A stretch of 64,000 nt of DNA from Rheinheimera sp. D18 (GCF_004345025.1 NZ_CP037745.1:992001-1056000); one strand, 5' to 3'; counted from the stretch's first letter, positions 27,414 through 37,096 are shown. Notes: a model not told the origin generated them from the sequence alone. Made by a program: numbers and translations.

Positions 27414-27941
27414 ATGTCCATTTTGTTAGATAAGCGTGAGCTGAGAAAGGCGGCGAAAGAGGTTACACTGGCTAAACTGACCGATATTATTGAGACCTTA
27501 AATGCGGTTATGGTTGAACGGCAAAAAGAAGTTGAGCTTATTACACAGCTAGAGCAATTAGCAAAATCACAAGGTTTCACCTTAGAACAGTTAGGCTACA
27601 AACTTAATAATGATGCTGCAGTAGTGCCGATGGATAGCGCAGTTAAGGCTGATAAGCGGCCAACAAAGCCTAAATTTAAAACCATTAATAAAGAAAATCA
27701 GTACTTCTATATTGAACATGGTGAATTATTGCTATTGCGTACTCATACGATGAAAAAGAGCCTGCAAGATCGTGGTATTGATGTTATGCCTTTGGCTAAA
27801 GTTGACAAAAAGCATGCTAAGCAAATAGATAGCTTAATTGCTGATGCCACAGTGCAAGCTGTTGAAAATTTTAATGCTAAAGTTGACGCGTGGAACGAAT
27901 GGGCGGCAGCGAATGGTGAAGAGATTTTAAGCAAAAAATAA
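27414..27941 (+). CDS. H-NS-like protein with a non-standard C-terminus
   Basis: A 175-residue protein. Residues 7-60 follow the H-NS oligomerisation domain closely: RELRKAAKEVTLAKLTDII, ETLNAVMVERQKE, then LAKSQGFTLEQLGYKL, which matches the H-NS pattern of three helices ending in GIDPNELL. A basic linker (about 78-92, KADKRPTKPKFK) follows. Residues 96-175 begin like the H-NS DNA-binding domain (QYFYIEHGE) but lack the usual W.GQGR.P loop and continue into a long helical, charged region. It may be a DNA-binding protein of a new architecture or an H-NS modulator. An ideal AGGAGG site stands five bases before the ATG. Confidence 0.65.
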   Translation: MSILLDKRELRKAAKEVTLAKLTDIIETLNAVMVERQKEVELITQLEQLAKSQGFTLEQLGYKLNNDAAVVPMDSAVKADKRPTKPKFKTINKENQYFYIEHGELLLLRTHTMKKSLQDRGIDVMPLAKVDKKHAKQIDSLIADATVQAVENFNAKVDAWNEWAAANGEEILSKK

Positions 27942-27968
27942 AGGTTATTAAGCAAATAATAGCTTAAT

Positions 27969-28002
27969 AAATAAAAAACCGGCTATTGCCGGTTTTTTAT
28001 TT
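27969..28002. terminator. Bidirectional terminator
   Basis: AAATAAAAAACCGGC and GCCGGTTTTTTATTT form a perfect 15-bp stem around TATT. It serves the H-NS-like gene and yciK; the yciK stop codon (27997-27999) is inside the second arm. Confidence 0.93.
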
Positions 28003-28740
28003 AGGTTGTGCGTCTAAGGATTGACCATTGACGTGTTTACTATCATTACTCATTAGGTATAAATACAGCCACATTAATTGTGCTGGTGTTTTCAGTAAAC
28101 TAACATCTTCGCCTGGGTAAGCACGGCTGCGCATTTTCGTACGGGTAGCGCCAGGGTTGATACAATTTACCCTAATGTTGCTGTTTTCAAATTCATCAGC
28201 CATTACCTGCATTAAGCCTTCGGTGGCAAATTTGGATACAGCATATGGCCCCCAATATGCTCGGCCTTTTCTGCCAACACCCGATGAAGTAAATACAATA
28301 GACGCATTACTTGAACGCTTTAGTACCGGTATCAAAGCCTGACTCATCAGCATGGCAGCAGTAACGTTAACCTGCATAATATCTTGCCAAGTATCTAGGT
28401 CAATGTGTTCAAATGGGCTAAGCACACCCAAAATGCCGGCATTATGTAATACGCCATCTAGCTTGCCAAATTCAGCTTCAATGGTGCTGGCCATATCTCG
28501 ATAATGTTTCGCTGTGGCACCCTTTAAATCAAGTGGGATAATAGCGGGTTCATTGGCACCCATAGCAATAATTTCGTCGTAAACAGCGGTAAGCTTACTT
28601 ACGGTTTTACCCAGTAATATAACCGTTGCACCATGGCGAGCATAAGTCATGGCTGCTTCTTTGCCTATGCCATCGCCTGCGCCGGTGATTAATATTACTT
28701 TATCTTTTAGTGCATCAGTAGCTGCTTGATAATCTTGCAT
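27997..28740 (-). CDS. yciK: YciK-family short-chain oxidoreductase
   Basis: A 247-residue SDR. ILITGAGDGIGKEAAMTYARHGATVILLGK matches YciK strongly; further marks are LDGVLHNAGILG, VFTSSGVGRKGRAYWGPYAVSKFATEG with catalytic serine, tyrosine and lysine, and RVNCINPGATRTKMRS. The substrate is not established. Its mRNA terminates inside a shared hairpin. Confidence 0.93.
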   Translation of the reverse strand: MQDYQAATDALKDKVILITGAGDGIGKEAAMTYARHGATVILLGKTVSKLTAVYDEIIAMGANEPAIIPLDLKGATAKHYRDMASTIEAEFGKLDGVLHNAGILGVLSPFEHIDLDTWQDIMQVNVTAAMLMSQALIPVLKRSSNASIVFTSSGVGRKGRAYWGPYAVSKFATEGLMQVMADEFENSNIRVNCINPGATRTKMRSRAYPGEDVSLLKTPAQLMWLYLYLMSNDSKHVNGQSLDAQPK

Positions 28741-28901
28741 AAAAATTTACCTGTTGCCGCAAAAACGGCGCAAGCATACGCCCAATTAGTCAACTTTGCA
28801 CCTTTCTTCGTGGATTCTGTATTTTACAGCTAGCGAATTGCGAAAGTTTGAGTTAACTTTAACTGGTCGTAGCTGTTGCAGCTATATATAAAAATTTCCA
28901 A

Positions 28902-28929
28902 TATATAAAGCATAGGTTTGCTTTATATA
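28902..28929 (+). repeat. Inverted repeat in the lipase leader
   Basis: TATATAAAGCA (28902-28912) and TGCTTTATATA (28919-28929) are perfect 11-base reverse complements with a 6-base spacer, 32 bases upstream of the lipase ATG. It may be an operator or an mRNA 5' hairpin; no U run follows, so it is not a terminator for rightward transcription. Confidence 0.65.
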
Positions 28930-28961
28930 AAAAAAGACAAAATAAGGATAGGGGAGAAACT

Positions 28962-31439
28962 ATGAACAAGCTGACACTGAGTGTGGCTGTTGCTCTGGCA
29001 CTGGGGTTAACCGGGTGTGGTGAGTCTTTAGATGATATTAAAGCTGATATTGGTGATAACACTGCAAAAACTTACTCTAGGGTAGTGTTTGATCCGGGTG
29101 CCGCTACTCCGCGTTTATCAGTGCCAAACGACTTGTTATTTCAAGGCACCACGGATGGTACATTAACCACTGATAGTGGCGCATCGCCTGACTATTCAGA
29201 TCCTCAAGTGGCATTAGGTGCGCTTGATGGTTGGTCAACTCAGAACCCCTTTGCTATTGATATCGATTTTGCACCCGGTATTAGCCTAGACGCTGCCACC
29301 GCATCTTTGCCTGGCGCAGTAAAAATATTTGAAATTATATCTGGCGGTGCTACCTCTGCCGATGCCGATTGCCGGCCGGTTACGCAAGGCCATGCTTGCA
29401 AAATTGTTGGCGAGTTAACCTTCGGTGTCGATTTTCTATCAGGCGCTAGCGGTAAAAGCGTCGCTGTTATTCCACTTAAACCGCTTAAAGCTGCAACAAC
29501 CTATATGGTGGTGTTGACCTCAATATTAGAAGACAGTGCTGGCAATGCTATTGCGCCATCAACGACTTATGAATTAGTAAGACAAGATAAAGATAGCCTA
29601 CCGCTTGCAACGCCATCACAGTTGGCCTTACAGCAACTCATTAATAGTTTTGAAAATGTGGTTGAAGCTGAAGGTGTAGATCGCGACAGTATAGTTTACA
29701 CGGCGGCTATAACGACTCAGTCTACCGATATTGTATTTAACACCATTAAGCAAATGCTTACTCAGCCAAGCTTGCGGCCTACAATGGGCTTAGCAGCACA
29801 AGGTTATACTGTTGCTGATGCATTGGTTCAGGCTGGTGCTATTCCTGCTAATCAAGCAAACTTAAGCAACCCCGCCTATGCTGCAGCAACCAGCGCACAG
29901 GTTTATGGTGGCGTAATTAAACTACCTTATTTTAGCGGTGTACCTACAGACGAAAACCCGTTAGCACCATTAAATAGCCGCTGGATGGCGCAGTATGATA
30001 GCCCCGTTACGCTGTTAGGTGCTATTCAAGCTGATTTGGTTAACCTTGCAGATTTAGGTTTAACACCGGCTGACTTACAAAATCCGGCAAACTTACTTGG
30101 TTTTGACTTGGGGATTGATAAAGCGCGGCACTTAACAAAGTTTAACCCTGTGCCTAAAGTTAATACTATTGCTAACGTCCCGGTATTGATGACAGTGCCG
30201 GATTTAGCGCAAATTAATATGCTTCGCGCTTTACAACAACAACCGGCGATGATTATGCCTGCTGGCGGTTGGCCCGTAGTGATATTCCAACATGGTATTA
30301 CCGGTAACAAAACTAACGCGCTAGCTGTAGCCGGTGCGTTGTCGATGGCTGGTTATGCCGTTGTTGCGATTGACCATACGCTGCACGGCGAACGTGGTTT
30401 TACTGTTGATATAACAAAAGATGGTGTTACATCAACCAAAGTTATTAATGCCTCGACCAACGCTGCTACTGACTATATGAACTTGCAAAGCTTGCTAACC
30501 ACACGTGATAACGTGCGTCAGAGCATTAGCGATATTCTCGGATTACGTGCTGGACTTAATTTTAGTAATTTGGCGCAAACAGGTGTAATTAACCCAACTG
30601 ATGTGCAATTTATGGGGCATTCGTTAGGTGCAATTACTGGAACGTCGGCAGTTGGTGCGGCGAATACACCAGTGCAAAGCGCCACGCTGACTGAAGAGCA
30701 AAAAGCGCAAATTGATGGTTTATATGCACTGAAAACGGCCACCTTGGCGATGCCTGGCGGTGCTATTGCTAACTTCCTGCTTGAGTCTGCAGAGTTTGGC
30801 CCGTTGATTAAATCGTCGGTATTACTTAGTGTTGGCACAGTTGAGCTTAAAACGGCATTTTCTCAGTTTGCTGCAGCGCAAAGTGGTTGTGGTGGCGCAT
30901 TAACGCCACCATTCGCATCTTGTTATAATCAGTTTGAAGGTTATTTGCGTGCTCAAGGTCAAGATACAACGGTAGCTGCGTTGTATTCAGGTTTCAGTAA
31001 GTTTGCTTTTGCGGCACAAACGGTAATTGATGCCGGAGATCCAAATAATTACGCACAAAAATTAGTCAGTAGCGAAACGCCGGTGTATATCATTGAAGTT
31101 GCTGGCAATGGTGTAGATACTCTGCCAGATCAGGTTGTACCAAATGGCATTTTCTCGGCAATTCAAGCGGTAAGTAAAGGTAAAATGCCGTTAGCTGGTA
31201 CCGAGCCTTTGGCGCGTTTATTGGGTGCAACTGGCATTGAAAATACTGCGGGTGCTAAATTAATTAACGGCAGCAACTCAATAGGCCGTTTTAATATTGG
31301 TAACCATGCGTCTATATTAGATCCAACGGCAAGTGCTGCGGCAACAGCTGAAATGCAGATGCAAACGGCAAGCTTTGTTAGCACCAAAGGTGCGGCTATT
31401 GTTGTAACTAATGCGAGTGTTTTAGCACCAGCAAACTAA
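28962..31439 (+). CDS. VolA/Pla-1-type lipase lipoprotein
   Basis: An 825-residue exported lipase. The lipobox LGLTGC places lipidated C19, followed by glycine, so outer-membrane or surface location is expected. Residues 40-200 form a beta-rich N-terminal domain (FDPGAATPRLSVPNDLLF). The alpha/beta hydrolase begins near 440 with GWPVVIFQHGITG, and the nucleophile S554 sits in the GHSLG elbow; HAS near 785 probably carries the catalytic histidine. VolA of Vibrio is a surface lysophospholipase; substrate here is inferred. A GGGGAG ribosome site precedes the ATG. Confidence 0.88.
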   Translation: MNKLTLSVAVALALGLTGCGESLDDIKADIGDNTAKTYSRVVFDPGAATPRLSVPNDLLFQGTTDGTLTTDSGASPDYSDPQVALGALDGWSTQNPFAIDIDFAPGISLDAATASLPGAVKIFEIISGGATSADADCRPVTQGHACKIVGELTFGVDFLSGASGKSVAVIPLKPLKAATTYMVVLTSILEDSAGNAIAPSTTYELVRQDKDSLPLATPSQLALQQLINSFENVVEAEGVDRDSIVYTAAITTQSTDIVFNTIKQMLTQPSLRPTMGLAAQGYTVADALVQAGAIPANQANLSNPAYAAATSAQVYGGVIKLPYFSGVPTDENPLAPLNSRWMAQYDSPVTLLGAIQADLVNLADLGLTPADLQNPANLLGFDLGIDKARHLTKFNPVPKVNTIANVPVLMTVPDLAQINMLRALQQQPAMIMPAGGWPVVIFQHGITGNKTNALAVAGALSMAGYAVVAIDHTLHGERGFTVDITKDGVTSTKVINASTNAATDYMNLQSLLTTRDNVRQSISDILGLRAGLNFSNLAQTGVINPTDVQFMGHSLGAITGTSAVGAANTPVQSATLTEEQKAQIDGLYALKTATLAMPGGAIANFLLESAEFGPLIKSSVLLSVGTVELKTAFSQFAAAQSGCGGALTPPFASCYNQFEGYLRAQGQDTTVAALYSGFSKFAFAAQTVIDAGDPNNYAQKLVSSETPVYIIEVAGNGVDTLPDQVVPNGIFSAIQAVSKGKMPLAGTEPLARLLGATGIENTAGAKLINGSNSIGRFNIGNHASILDPTASAAATAEMQMQTASFVSTKGAAIVVTNASVLAPAN

Positions 31440-31459
31440 ACAATACCGAAACGTCTTAC

Positions 31460-31490
31460 AAGCCCAGCTATAATGCTGGGCTTTTTCTTT
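31460..31490 (+). terminator. Terminator after the lipase
   Basis: AAGCCCAGC and GCTGGGCTT pair in a 9-bp stem around TATAAT, followed by TTTCTTTT. Confidence 0.9.
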
Positions 31491-31536
31491 TGCAATAAAC
31501 CGATACAATGGCAAAAAACTAATTAAGGAGACTGCG

Positions 31537-32535
31537 TTGGAATTTTTATATGAGTATGGGTTGTTTCTCGCCAAAATAGCCACGCTGGTGCTAGCCATTG
31601 CGTTAGTGGTTGGTTTAATTGCCGGTGCAGCAGTAGCGAAAAATCGGCCGAAAAAAGGCCAGTTACAATTTACTGATCTTACCAAACGCTATCAGTTAAT
31701 GATCGAAGATTTACAGCAACAAATGCTAAGCAAAAAGCAGTTAAAACAATGGTATAAAGCGCAGCGGGTAGCTAAGAATGAGCCCAAAGCCAGCAAGCTG
31801 TATGTTATTGAATTTAATGGCAGCATGGATGCGCGCGAAACTGAATCGTTAAGAGAGGAGATAACCGCCATATTAGCAATAGCAACCAAACAAGATGAGG
31901 TGTTGCTGCGTTTGGAGAGTGGTGGCGGTGTAGTACATGGCTATGGCTTAGCCGCATCGCAGCTTGATAGGTTACGAAAACATGAGGTTAAACTCACCAT
32001 AGCCATAGATAAAATAGCCGCCAGCGGCGGTTATATGATGGCGTGTATTGGCAACACTATATTATCTGCACCCTTTGCCATCGTTGGTTCTATTGGTGTT
32101 ATTGCCCAGTTACCGAACTTTAATAAGCTGCTGAAGAAAAATAATGTTGATTTTGAACAGTTTACTGCAGGCGAATTTAAGCGCACCGTAACAGTATTTG
32201 GCGAAAATACGGATAAAGGTCGGCAGAAATTTCAGCAGGAATTAGAAGATACCCATTACCTATTCAAACAGTTTGTACAGCAACATCGGCCAAAATTAGA
32301 TATTGATGCAGTAGCAACTGGTGAGCATTGGTTTGGCCACCAAGCATTAGATCTGAATTTGGTTGATAGCATACAAACCAGTGATGATTATATTGTGTCA
32401 CAAATGACAGAGAAGCAGGTGTTTGGTGTTAGGTACCAGTTACGCAAAGGCATTGCAGAAAAAGTAGGTATGGGCACGGCTAGCGTTATGTCGCACTGGT
32501 GGCAAAAGTTAGCACAACATTATTGGATACGTTAA
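31537..32535 (+). CDS. sohB: SohB inner-membrane S49 peptidase
   Basis: A 332-residue membrane-anchored serine protease of the signal-peptide-peptidase family. One helix at about 12-34, then a coiled segment, then the S49 domain with LRLESGGGVVHGYG and IDKIAASGGYMMAC, where S163 is the nucleophile; SIGVIAQ and FKRTVTVFGE, holding the catalytic lysine, follow. The start is TTG at 31537, supported by AAGGAG seven bases upstream and by the match of EFLYEYGLFLAKI to other SohB N-termini. The stop overlaps the tpm ATG (TAATG). Confidence 0.94.
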   Translation: MEFLYEYGLFLAKIATLVLAIALVVGLIAGAAVAKNRPKKGQLQFTDLTKRYQLMIEDLQQQMLSKKQLKQWYKAQRVAKNEPKASKLYVIEFNGSMDARETESLREEITAILAIATKQDEVLLRLESGGGVVHGYGLAASQLDRLRKHEVKLTIAIDKIAASGGYMMACIGNTILSAPFAIVGSIGVIAQLPNFNKLLKKNNVDFEQFTAGEFKRTVTVFGENTDKGRQKFQQELEDTHYLFKQFVQQHRPKLDIDAVATGEHWFGHQALDLNLVDSIQTSDDYIVSQMTEKQVFGVRYQLRKGIAEKVGMGTASVMSHWWQKLAQHYWIR

Positions 32536-33182
32536 TGGACGCTAATTTTTGGCATGAACGCTGGCAAAATAATGAACTGGGTTTTCATCTTGAAGACCCG
32601 CATCCGTTATTGCAGCAGTGCCTTAGCGCGGTGTTGCCCGGTAAGCATAAAGTGCTAGTGCCACTATGTGGTAAATCGCCCGATTTACACTATCTTGCTG
32701 GTTATTTGCCGGTGGTTGGCGCTGAATTGTCGGCAATTGCTTGTAACGATTTTTTTGCCGAGCGTTCAATACCTTTTGAGCAGTGGCAAGCACATGAATT
32801 TGTTTGTTATCACAGCGATACTATTCGTTTGTGGCAGGGTGACTTTTTTGCTTTAACGCCCGAGCAGATTGTCGGCTGTAATTTAGTTTACGACCGAGCA
32901 GCATTAATTGCTTTGCCACCCGCTATGCGAGCGCAGTATGCAGCTAAGATACAACAGTTATTACCTAGTAACAGCACTATTTTGCTAATTAGCTTGGAAT
33001 ACCCAAAGCATGAGAAGCAAGGGCCACCGTTTAGTGTAACGCACACTGAAATTGAGCAGTTGTTTTCTGGCGCTGAAATAGAGTGCCTTGCTCGGTTAGA
33101 TTTAACCGGCAAGGGCTTTGCTAAACGCCGGTTTACGACCACAAGTTTAGTTGAAACAGCCTACCGTATTACTCTACCTTAA
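32535..33182 (+). CDS. tpm: Thiopurine S-methyltransferase
   Basis: A class I SAM methyltransferase of 215 residues, known for thiopurine, selenium and tellurite methylation in bacteria. Marks: FWHERWQNNELGFH at the N-terminus, VLVPLCGKSPDLHYLA as the SAM-binding loop, GAELSAIACNDFF, WQGDFFAL and VYDRAALIALPPAMR. The ATG at 32535 shares a base with the sohB stop, so the genes are coupled; a longer frame from 32499 runs inside sohB and is not used. Confidence 0.95.
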   Translation: MDANFWHERWQNNELGFHLEDPHPLLQQCLSAVLPGKHKVLVPLCGKSPDLHYLAGYLPVVGAELSAIACNDFFAERSIPFEQWQAHEFVCYHSDTIRLWQGDFFALTPEQIVGCNLVYDRAALIALPPAMRAQYAAKIQQLLPSNSTILLISLEYPKHEKQGPPFSVTHTEIEQLFSGAEIECLARLDLTGKGFAKRRFTTTSLVETAYRITLP

Positions 33183-33202
33183 TAGGTAGCTTAATACGGT
33201 AG
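33161..33202. terminator. Nested hairpin between tpm and the DAACS transporter
   Basis: CTACCGTATT and AATACGGTAG make a 10-bp outer stem, and CTACC/GGTAG a 5-bp inner stem. It overlaps the tpm stop and could end both convergent genes; no clear U run, so termination is not certain. Confidence 0.5.
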
Positions 33203-33226
33203 CTGATTGGTCAAGATTTTCGTCAC

Positions 33227-34561
33227 CTAACGTAAGTGGTGAAAATCAACATTCTCTTCTTTAGTGCCAGCATTGATATCGTCAAATATCGCTTGGTCAA
33301 ACGCGCCTTCACTTTTACCGACAATACAAGACACCATGGCATCACCGGTAATGTTAACTGCGGTTCTGGTCATATCCAGTAAACGGTCAACACCAATAAT
33401 TAACGCTATGCCTTCAACCGGTAAGCCCACCTGTTGTAATACCATCGCCAGCATAATAAGGCCAACACCAGGCACACCAGCGGTACCGATTGACGCTAAG
33501 GTAGCCGTAAGTATGACCATCAAATAGTCAGACATAGTTAAATCGACTGCAAATACTTGGGCAATAAATACGGTAGCTACACCCTGCATAATCGCAGTAC
33601 CATCCATATTAATGGTCGCGCCCAAAGGCACAGTAAAAGAGGCAACGCTATTTTTAACGCCAAGCTTTTTAGTTACGGTTTCCATAGTAATTGGCATGGT
33701 AGCGTTGCTGCTAGAGGTGCTAAAACCAAATAATGCGGTATCGCGCATTTTACGGAAGAAAATAAACGGATTAAGGCCAGATAGTAATTTCAAAATGACG
33801 GCGTATACAACAAAACCATGTATCAATAGGGCGGCTAGCACAACTGCGAAATATTTAGCTAAGCTAGCAATAGTTTCAAAGCCTAATGTCGTGAACAGCT
33901 TGGCCATTAAGAAAAATACCCCATACGGGGCAAGGTTCATTAATAGGGTAACCAGCTTCATGATCACTTCGCTCAGATCAGTAAATATCGTGGCTAAACG
34001 CTCACCTGATTTACCGCTAATAGCCATCGCTAAGCCAAATAACACCGCAAACACGATAACTTGCAGCATGTTACCTTTAGCCATAGATTCAATAGGGTTA
34101 CTTGGGAAGATATTAATAAATACTTGTGATAACGCTGGTGCTTCGCTGATATCGAAGGTAGCGTCGGATTGCATTTGCACGCCTTCGCCAGGGCTAACAA
34201 GTAATGCAGCGAAAATGGCAAGGCTAATAGCAATTGCTGTGGTTACTAAATATAAACCGATGGTTTTGCCGCCAAGCCGACCCAATGCTGAGGTGTCAGA
34301 CAGCGAACAGGTGCCACATACTAAAGAGACAAACACTAATGGCACCACTAGCATTTTTAAGCTGGAGATAAATATTTCACCGCCAATATGAAAGAAACCA
34401 TCAACAAATAGTGCTTTAAGAGCAATATCGAAACCGAGTAAATGCAGTATTCTTTCTTCTTGCCCTGCGAGTATAAACTTAAAAATAAAACCAACCGCAA
34501 TACCTGCAACCATACCAATTACAATACGGGCGGTTAGGCCCAGTTTTTTATTTCTTGCCAT
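33227..34561 (-). CDS. Dicarboxylate/amino acid:cation symporter (DAACS)
   Basis: A 444-residue inner-membrane transporter of the GltP/GltT type with eight helices and two re-entrant hairpins. The first hairpin has FGFSTSSSNATMP, the NMDGTAI motif of TM7 binds cations, and DRLLDMTRTAVNITGD in TM8 binds substrate. In glutamate carriers an arginine in this TM8 stretch binds the side-chain carboxylate; it is present (MTRTAVN), so glutamate/aspartate or C4-dicarboxylate is likely. The ribosome site is weak. Confidence 0.92.
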   Translation of the reverse strand: MARNKKLGLTARIVIGMVAGIAVGFIFKFILAGQEERILHLLGFDIALKALFVDGFFHIGGEIFISSLKMLVVPLVFVSLVCGTCSLSDTSALGRLGGKTIGLYLVTTAIAISLAIFAALLVSPGEGVQMQSDATFDISEAPALSQVFINIFPSNPIESMAKGNMLQVIVFAVLFGLAMAISGKSGERLATIFTDLSEVIMKLVTLLMNLAPYGVFFLMAKLFTTLGFETIASLAKYFAVVLAALLIHGFVVYAVILKLLSGLNPFIFFRKMRDTALFGFSTSSSNATMPITMETVTKKLGVKNSVASFTVPLGATINMDGTAIMQGVATVFIAQVFAVDLTMSDYLMVILTATLASIGTAGVPGVGLIMLAMVLQQVGLPVEGIALIIGVDRLLDMTRTAVNITGDAMVSCIVGKSEGAFDQAIFDDINAGTKEENVDFHHLR

Positions 34562-34732
34562 AACATCAGACTAGTATTTAGTTTTCAATGGCACTAAGAC
34601 TAACAGGTTGAGGCGGTGAAAGGCAGATTAAGGCGAATTTTTTTTAAAATATGCTATGACGTTTGCAAGAATAATGGTTTAAGATACAGTATTAACAAAA
34701 TTATATAATAAAAACAGCTAGGGAGAGGTTTC

Positions 34733-37081
34733 ATGCGAAACATCCAGCAACTATTTGTTGCAATAATTATTACAATGTTGGCTGCTTGTGGCGGTGGTGG
34801 TTCACTAGGTACTGGTAACACTGGAGGTGGCAATACTGATGTTGTTTACTCTCTAGATCTTACTTTAGCTAAATCTAATGGTTTAGCGTCGAGCGAATTA
34901 TCGCAAGCTACACCGCTTACGGTAAAAGCAACGTTAAGTGCAACTAATGACGGCGTAATAGCTAATAAGGTTATTAGCTTTACCCTAAGCGACCCAGCCT
35001 TAGCTTCATTTAGCAATCAATCGGGTACAGCGCTTACCGACGCTAATGGTGTAGCAACTATTGTTTTATTGGTAGGCACTAAATCTGGCGCCGGCCAAGT
35101 AGAAGCCAGTTTTAATGATGCTATTACAAATGTAGGCTTTAACTCTGCAGGCGATGGTGGTGGAACCGTTGATGTTAGTATAGGTTCATTAACCCTATTA
35201 GCTAATAAGTTGCAATTAGGTAGTGGAGGTTCTGATAAAGTTGAACTATATGCTCTTGTTAAAGACAGTCGAAATGTGTTGATGGCTGATGTTCCTGTCG
35301 TCTTTTCTACTAGCCCTACCGGTGCTTTAGGTGGAGAGTTAGAAATCGTTAAAGATGTAACTGGTAACGATGGTATTGCTATCGCTGTATTAAAATCACA
35401 GATTGATCCTTCATTAAGAACTATAGATGTTACTGCTAAGGTGGCTGATAAGTCGCAGACAATTACCGTTAACGTAGTGGGAACTTCGATTGATGTATCA
35501 GCTCCTGAAGCTATGGTTGTTGGTGATAATCGTACGATTAGCATGTTAGTTAGAGATTTTACAGGTAATGCATTGGCTAATCAGACATTATTAGTATCTT
35601 CAGCGCTCGGTAATACACTGAGTATGACTGAAATGCAGACAAATAATGTTGGTCAGGCGGAGGTGATTTATACTGCCATTAATAGTGGGCGTGATACTGT
35701 TTCTGTATCTGGTCTTGGTTTGACACAAGTGTTAGATATTAATGTTAGCCCAGATGAGTTTGTGTTTTCAGAATATCCTGAAGAAGATATCTTTTTAGGA
35801 AGCCCATCTTCTTCTGAAGATACGCCTTTTGTTACATTGACCTGGTTAAAAAATGGTACCCCATGGGTAGGAGAAGTTAGCTTTGTTATCACAAGAGGCA
35901 TTATCTTTGCTGACGCTAACAATCCAGTTGCAGATCAGACAGGCGTCAAAGTGACGACCAATGCACAAGGTAATGCAAAGGTATATTTAAAGTCAGATAG
36001 TGCGGGCTTTACTACGATTAGTGCTAGTGCAGGCGAAGGTGATGATTTAGTAACTGCTCAATTATCTTTAGAGTTTGTTGCAAACACTGTGGATAGTGTA
36101 GAAGTTCAGGCCTCACCAAGCCAGCTTGGTGTAAATGAGCAAAGTTCTGTACGTGCTATTATTCGGGATAGTAAAAATAATCCAGTTAAGGGAAAAACCG
36201 TTAATTTTGTATTGACTGGTGACGCGGGTGGTTTATTAAACCCTGCAAGCGGTATTACTAACTCTCAAGGGATTGCATCTACAATCTACACTGCAACAGC
36301 TGCGACAGGAGCAAATTCAGTGCATGTTACGGCAAAAGTAGAGGGGAAAAGTGGTAGCACTAGTTTGTCAGTTGGGCAAAGAACGCTTTTCTTCCGTTTT
36401 GGTACTGGTAATACAGTAGAAGTTGTTTCTCCTACATTATTTCGTAAAGAATTCTCTGTAGTAGTAACGGATGCATCAGGTAATCCTGTAGCAAATCAAG
36501 CGCTGAATATAGCAGTAACACCTGTAAATCCGATTGATGTTGCATCTCCAAATTCTGATGAGTGGGCTTATGCTAAAGGGCGCTGGGTTATGCTGCCTAA
36601 TGAGAAGGAATTTGAATATTGGGCCCCGCAGTTCAGTTCAGTTATCAAAGATGCAACAGGAACTCCACCAGATCATGACTTTCAAATTAATGAAGTAGAT
36701 CCTAATGATCCTAGTAAAACTATAACAAAGTATGGTTATTATACTCGTTGTCAGAACGAAGACTCTAATTTGAATGGAGTCTTAGATGATGGTGAAGATG
36801 CTAACAATGATGGTTTTTTAACACCTGGTAATGTTGTTACAGTCCAGCAGAGTGAAACGTCGGATGAGAATGGTATAGCTGTTTTCTCACTAACTTATCC
36901 TGCTGATTATGCTGGATGGACACATGTAAATATTACCGTATCAGCGCTTGCATCAGGTACTGAAAATCGTAATTCAAGAAAGTATATTCTTTCTTACCCA
37001 AGTTCATATGTTGTTAATAAAGCAGCAGCACCTGCGAAGAATCCTTTCGGTTCTTCTAATAGTTGTGGTGATACTTTTTAA
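34733..37081 (+). CDS. Ig-like (Big) domain lipoprotein with calcium-loop-like segment
   Basis: A 782-residue exported protein. The lipobox MLAAC lipidates C19, followed by glycines, which points to the outer membrane. The body is a chain of bacterial Ig-like domains of invasin/Big_1 type, recognised by repeated signatures such as DANGVATIVLLVGTKSGAGQV, TNAQGNAKVYLKSDSAG and TNSQGIASTIYTATAATG. Near 673-695 the stretch EDSNLNGVLDDGEDANNDG resembles tandem Asp-rich calcium loops. No catalytic site is visible; a surface structural or adhesion role is inferred. It has an AGGGAGAGG ribosome site and a terminator after it. Confidence 0.85.
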   Translation: MRNIQQLFVAIIITMLAACGGGGSLGTGNTGGGNTDVVYSLDLTLAKSNGLASSELSQATPLTVKATLSATNDGVIANKVISFTLSDPALASFSNQSGTALTDANGVATIVLLVGTKSGAGQVEASFNDAITNVGFNSAGDGGGTVDVSIGSLTLLANKLQLGSGGSDKVELYALVKDSRNVLMADVPVVFSTSPTGALGGELEIVKDVTGNDGIAIAVLKSQIDPSLRTIDVTAKVADKSQTITVNVVGTSIDVSAPEAMVVGDNRTISMLVRDFTGNALANQTLLVSSALGNTLSMTEMQTNNVGQAEVIYTAINSGRDTVSVSGLGLTQVLDINVSPDEFVFSEYPEEDIFLGSPSSSEDTPFVTLTWLKNGTPWVGEVSFVITRGIIFADANNPVADQTGVKVTTNAQGNAKVYLKSDSAGFTTISASAGEGDDLVTAQLSLEFVANTVDSVEVQASPSQLGVNEQSSVRAIIRDSKNNPVKGKTVNFVLTGDAGGLLNPASGITNSQGIASTIYTATAATGANSVHVTAKVEGKSGSTSLSVGQRTLFFRFGTGNTVEVVSPTLFRKEFSVVVTDASGNPVANQALNIAVTPVNPIDVASPNSDEWAYAKGRWVMLPNEKEFEYWAPQFSSVIKDATGTPPDHDFQINEVDPNDPSKTITKYGYYTRCQNEDSNLNGVLDDGEDANNDGFLTPGNVVTVQQSETSDENGIAVFSLTYPADYAGWTHVNITVSALASGTENRNSRKYILSYPSSYVVNKAAAPAKNPFGSSNSCGDTF

Positions 37082-37096
37082 AAAGATTGGAACAAC

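Noticed and set aside
33612-34391. 259-codon frame antisense to the DAACS transporter
   Set aside because: A shadow of conserved transporter codons with no start signal or recognisable protein.
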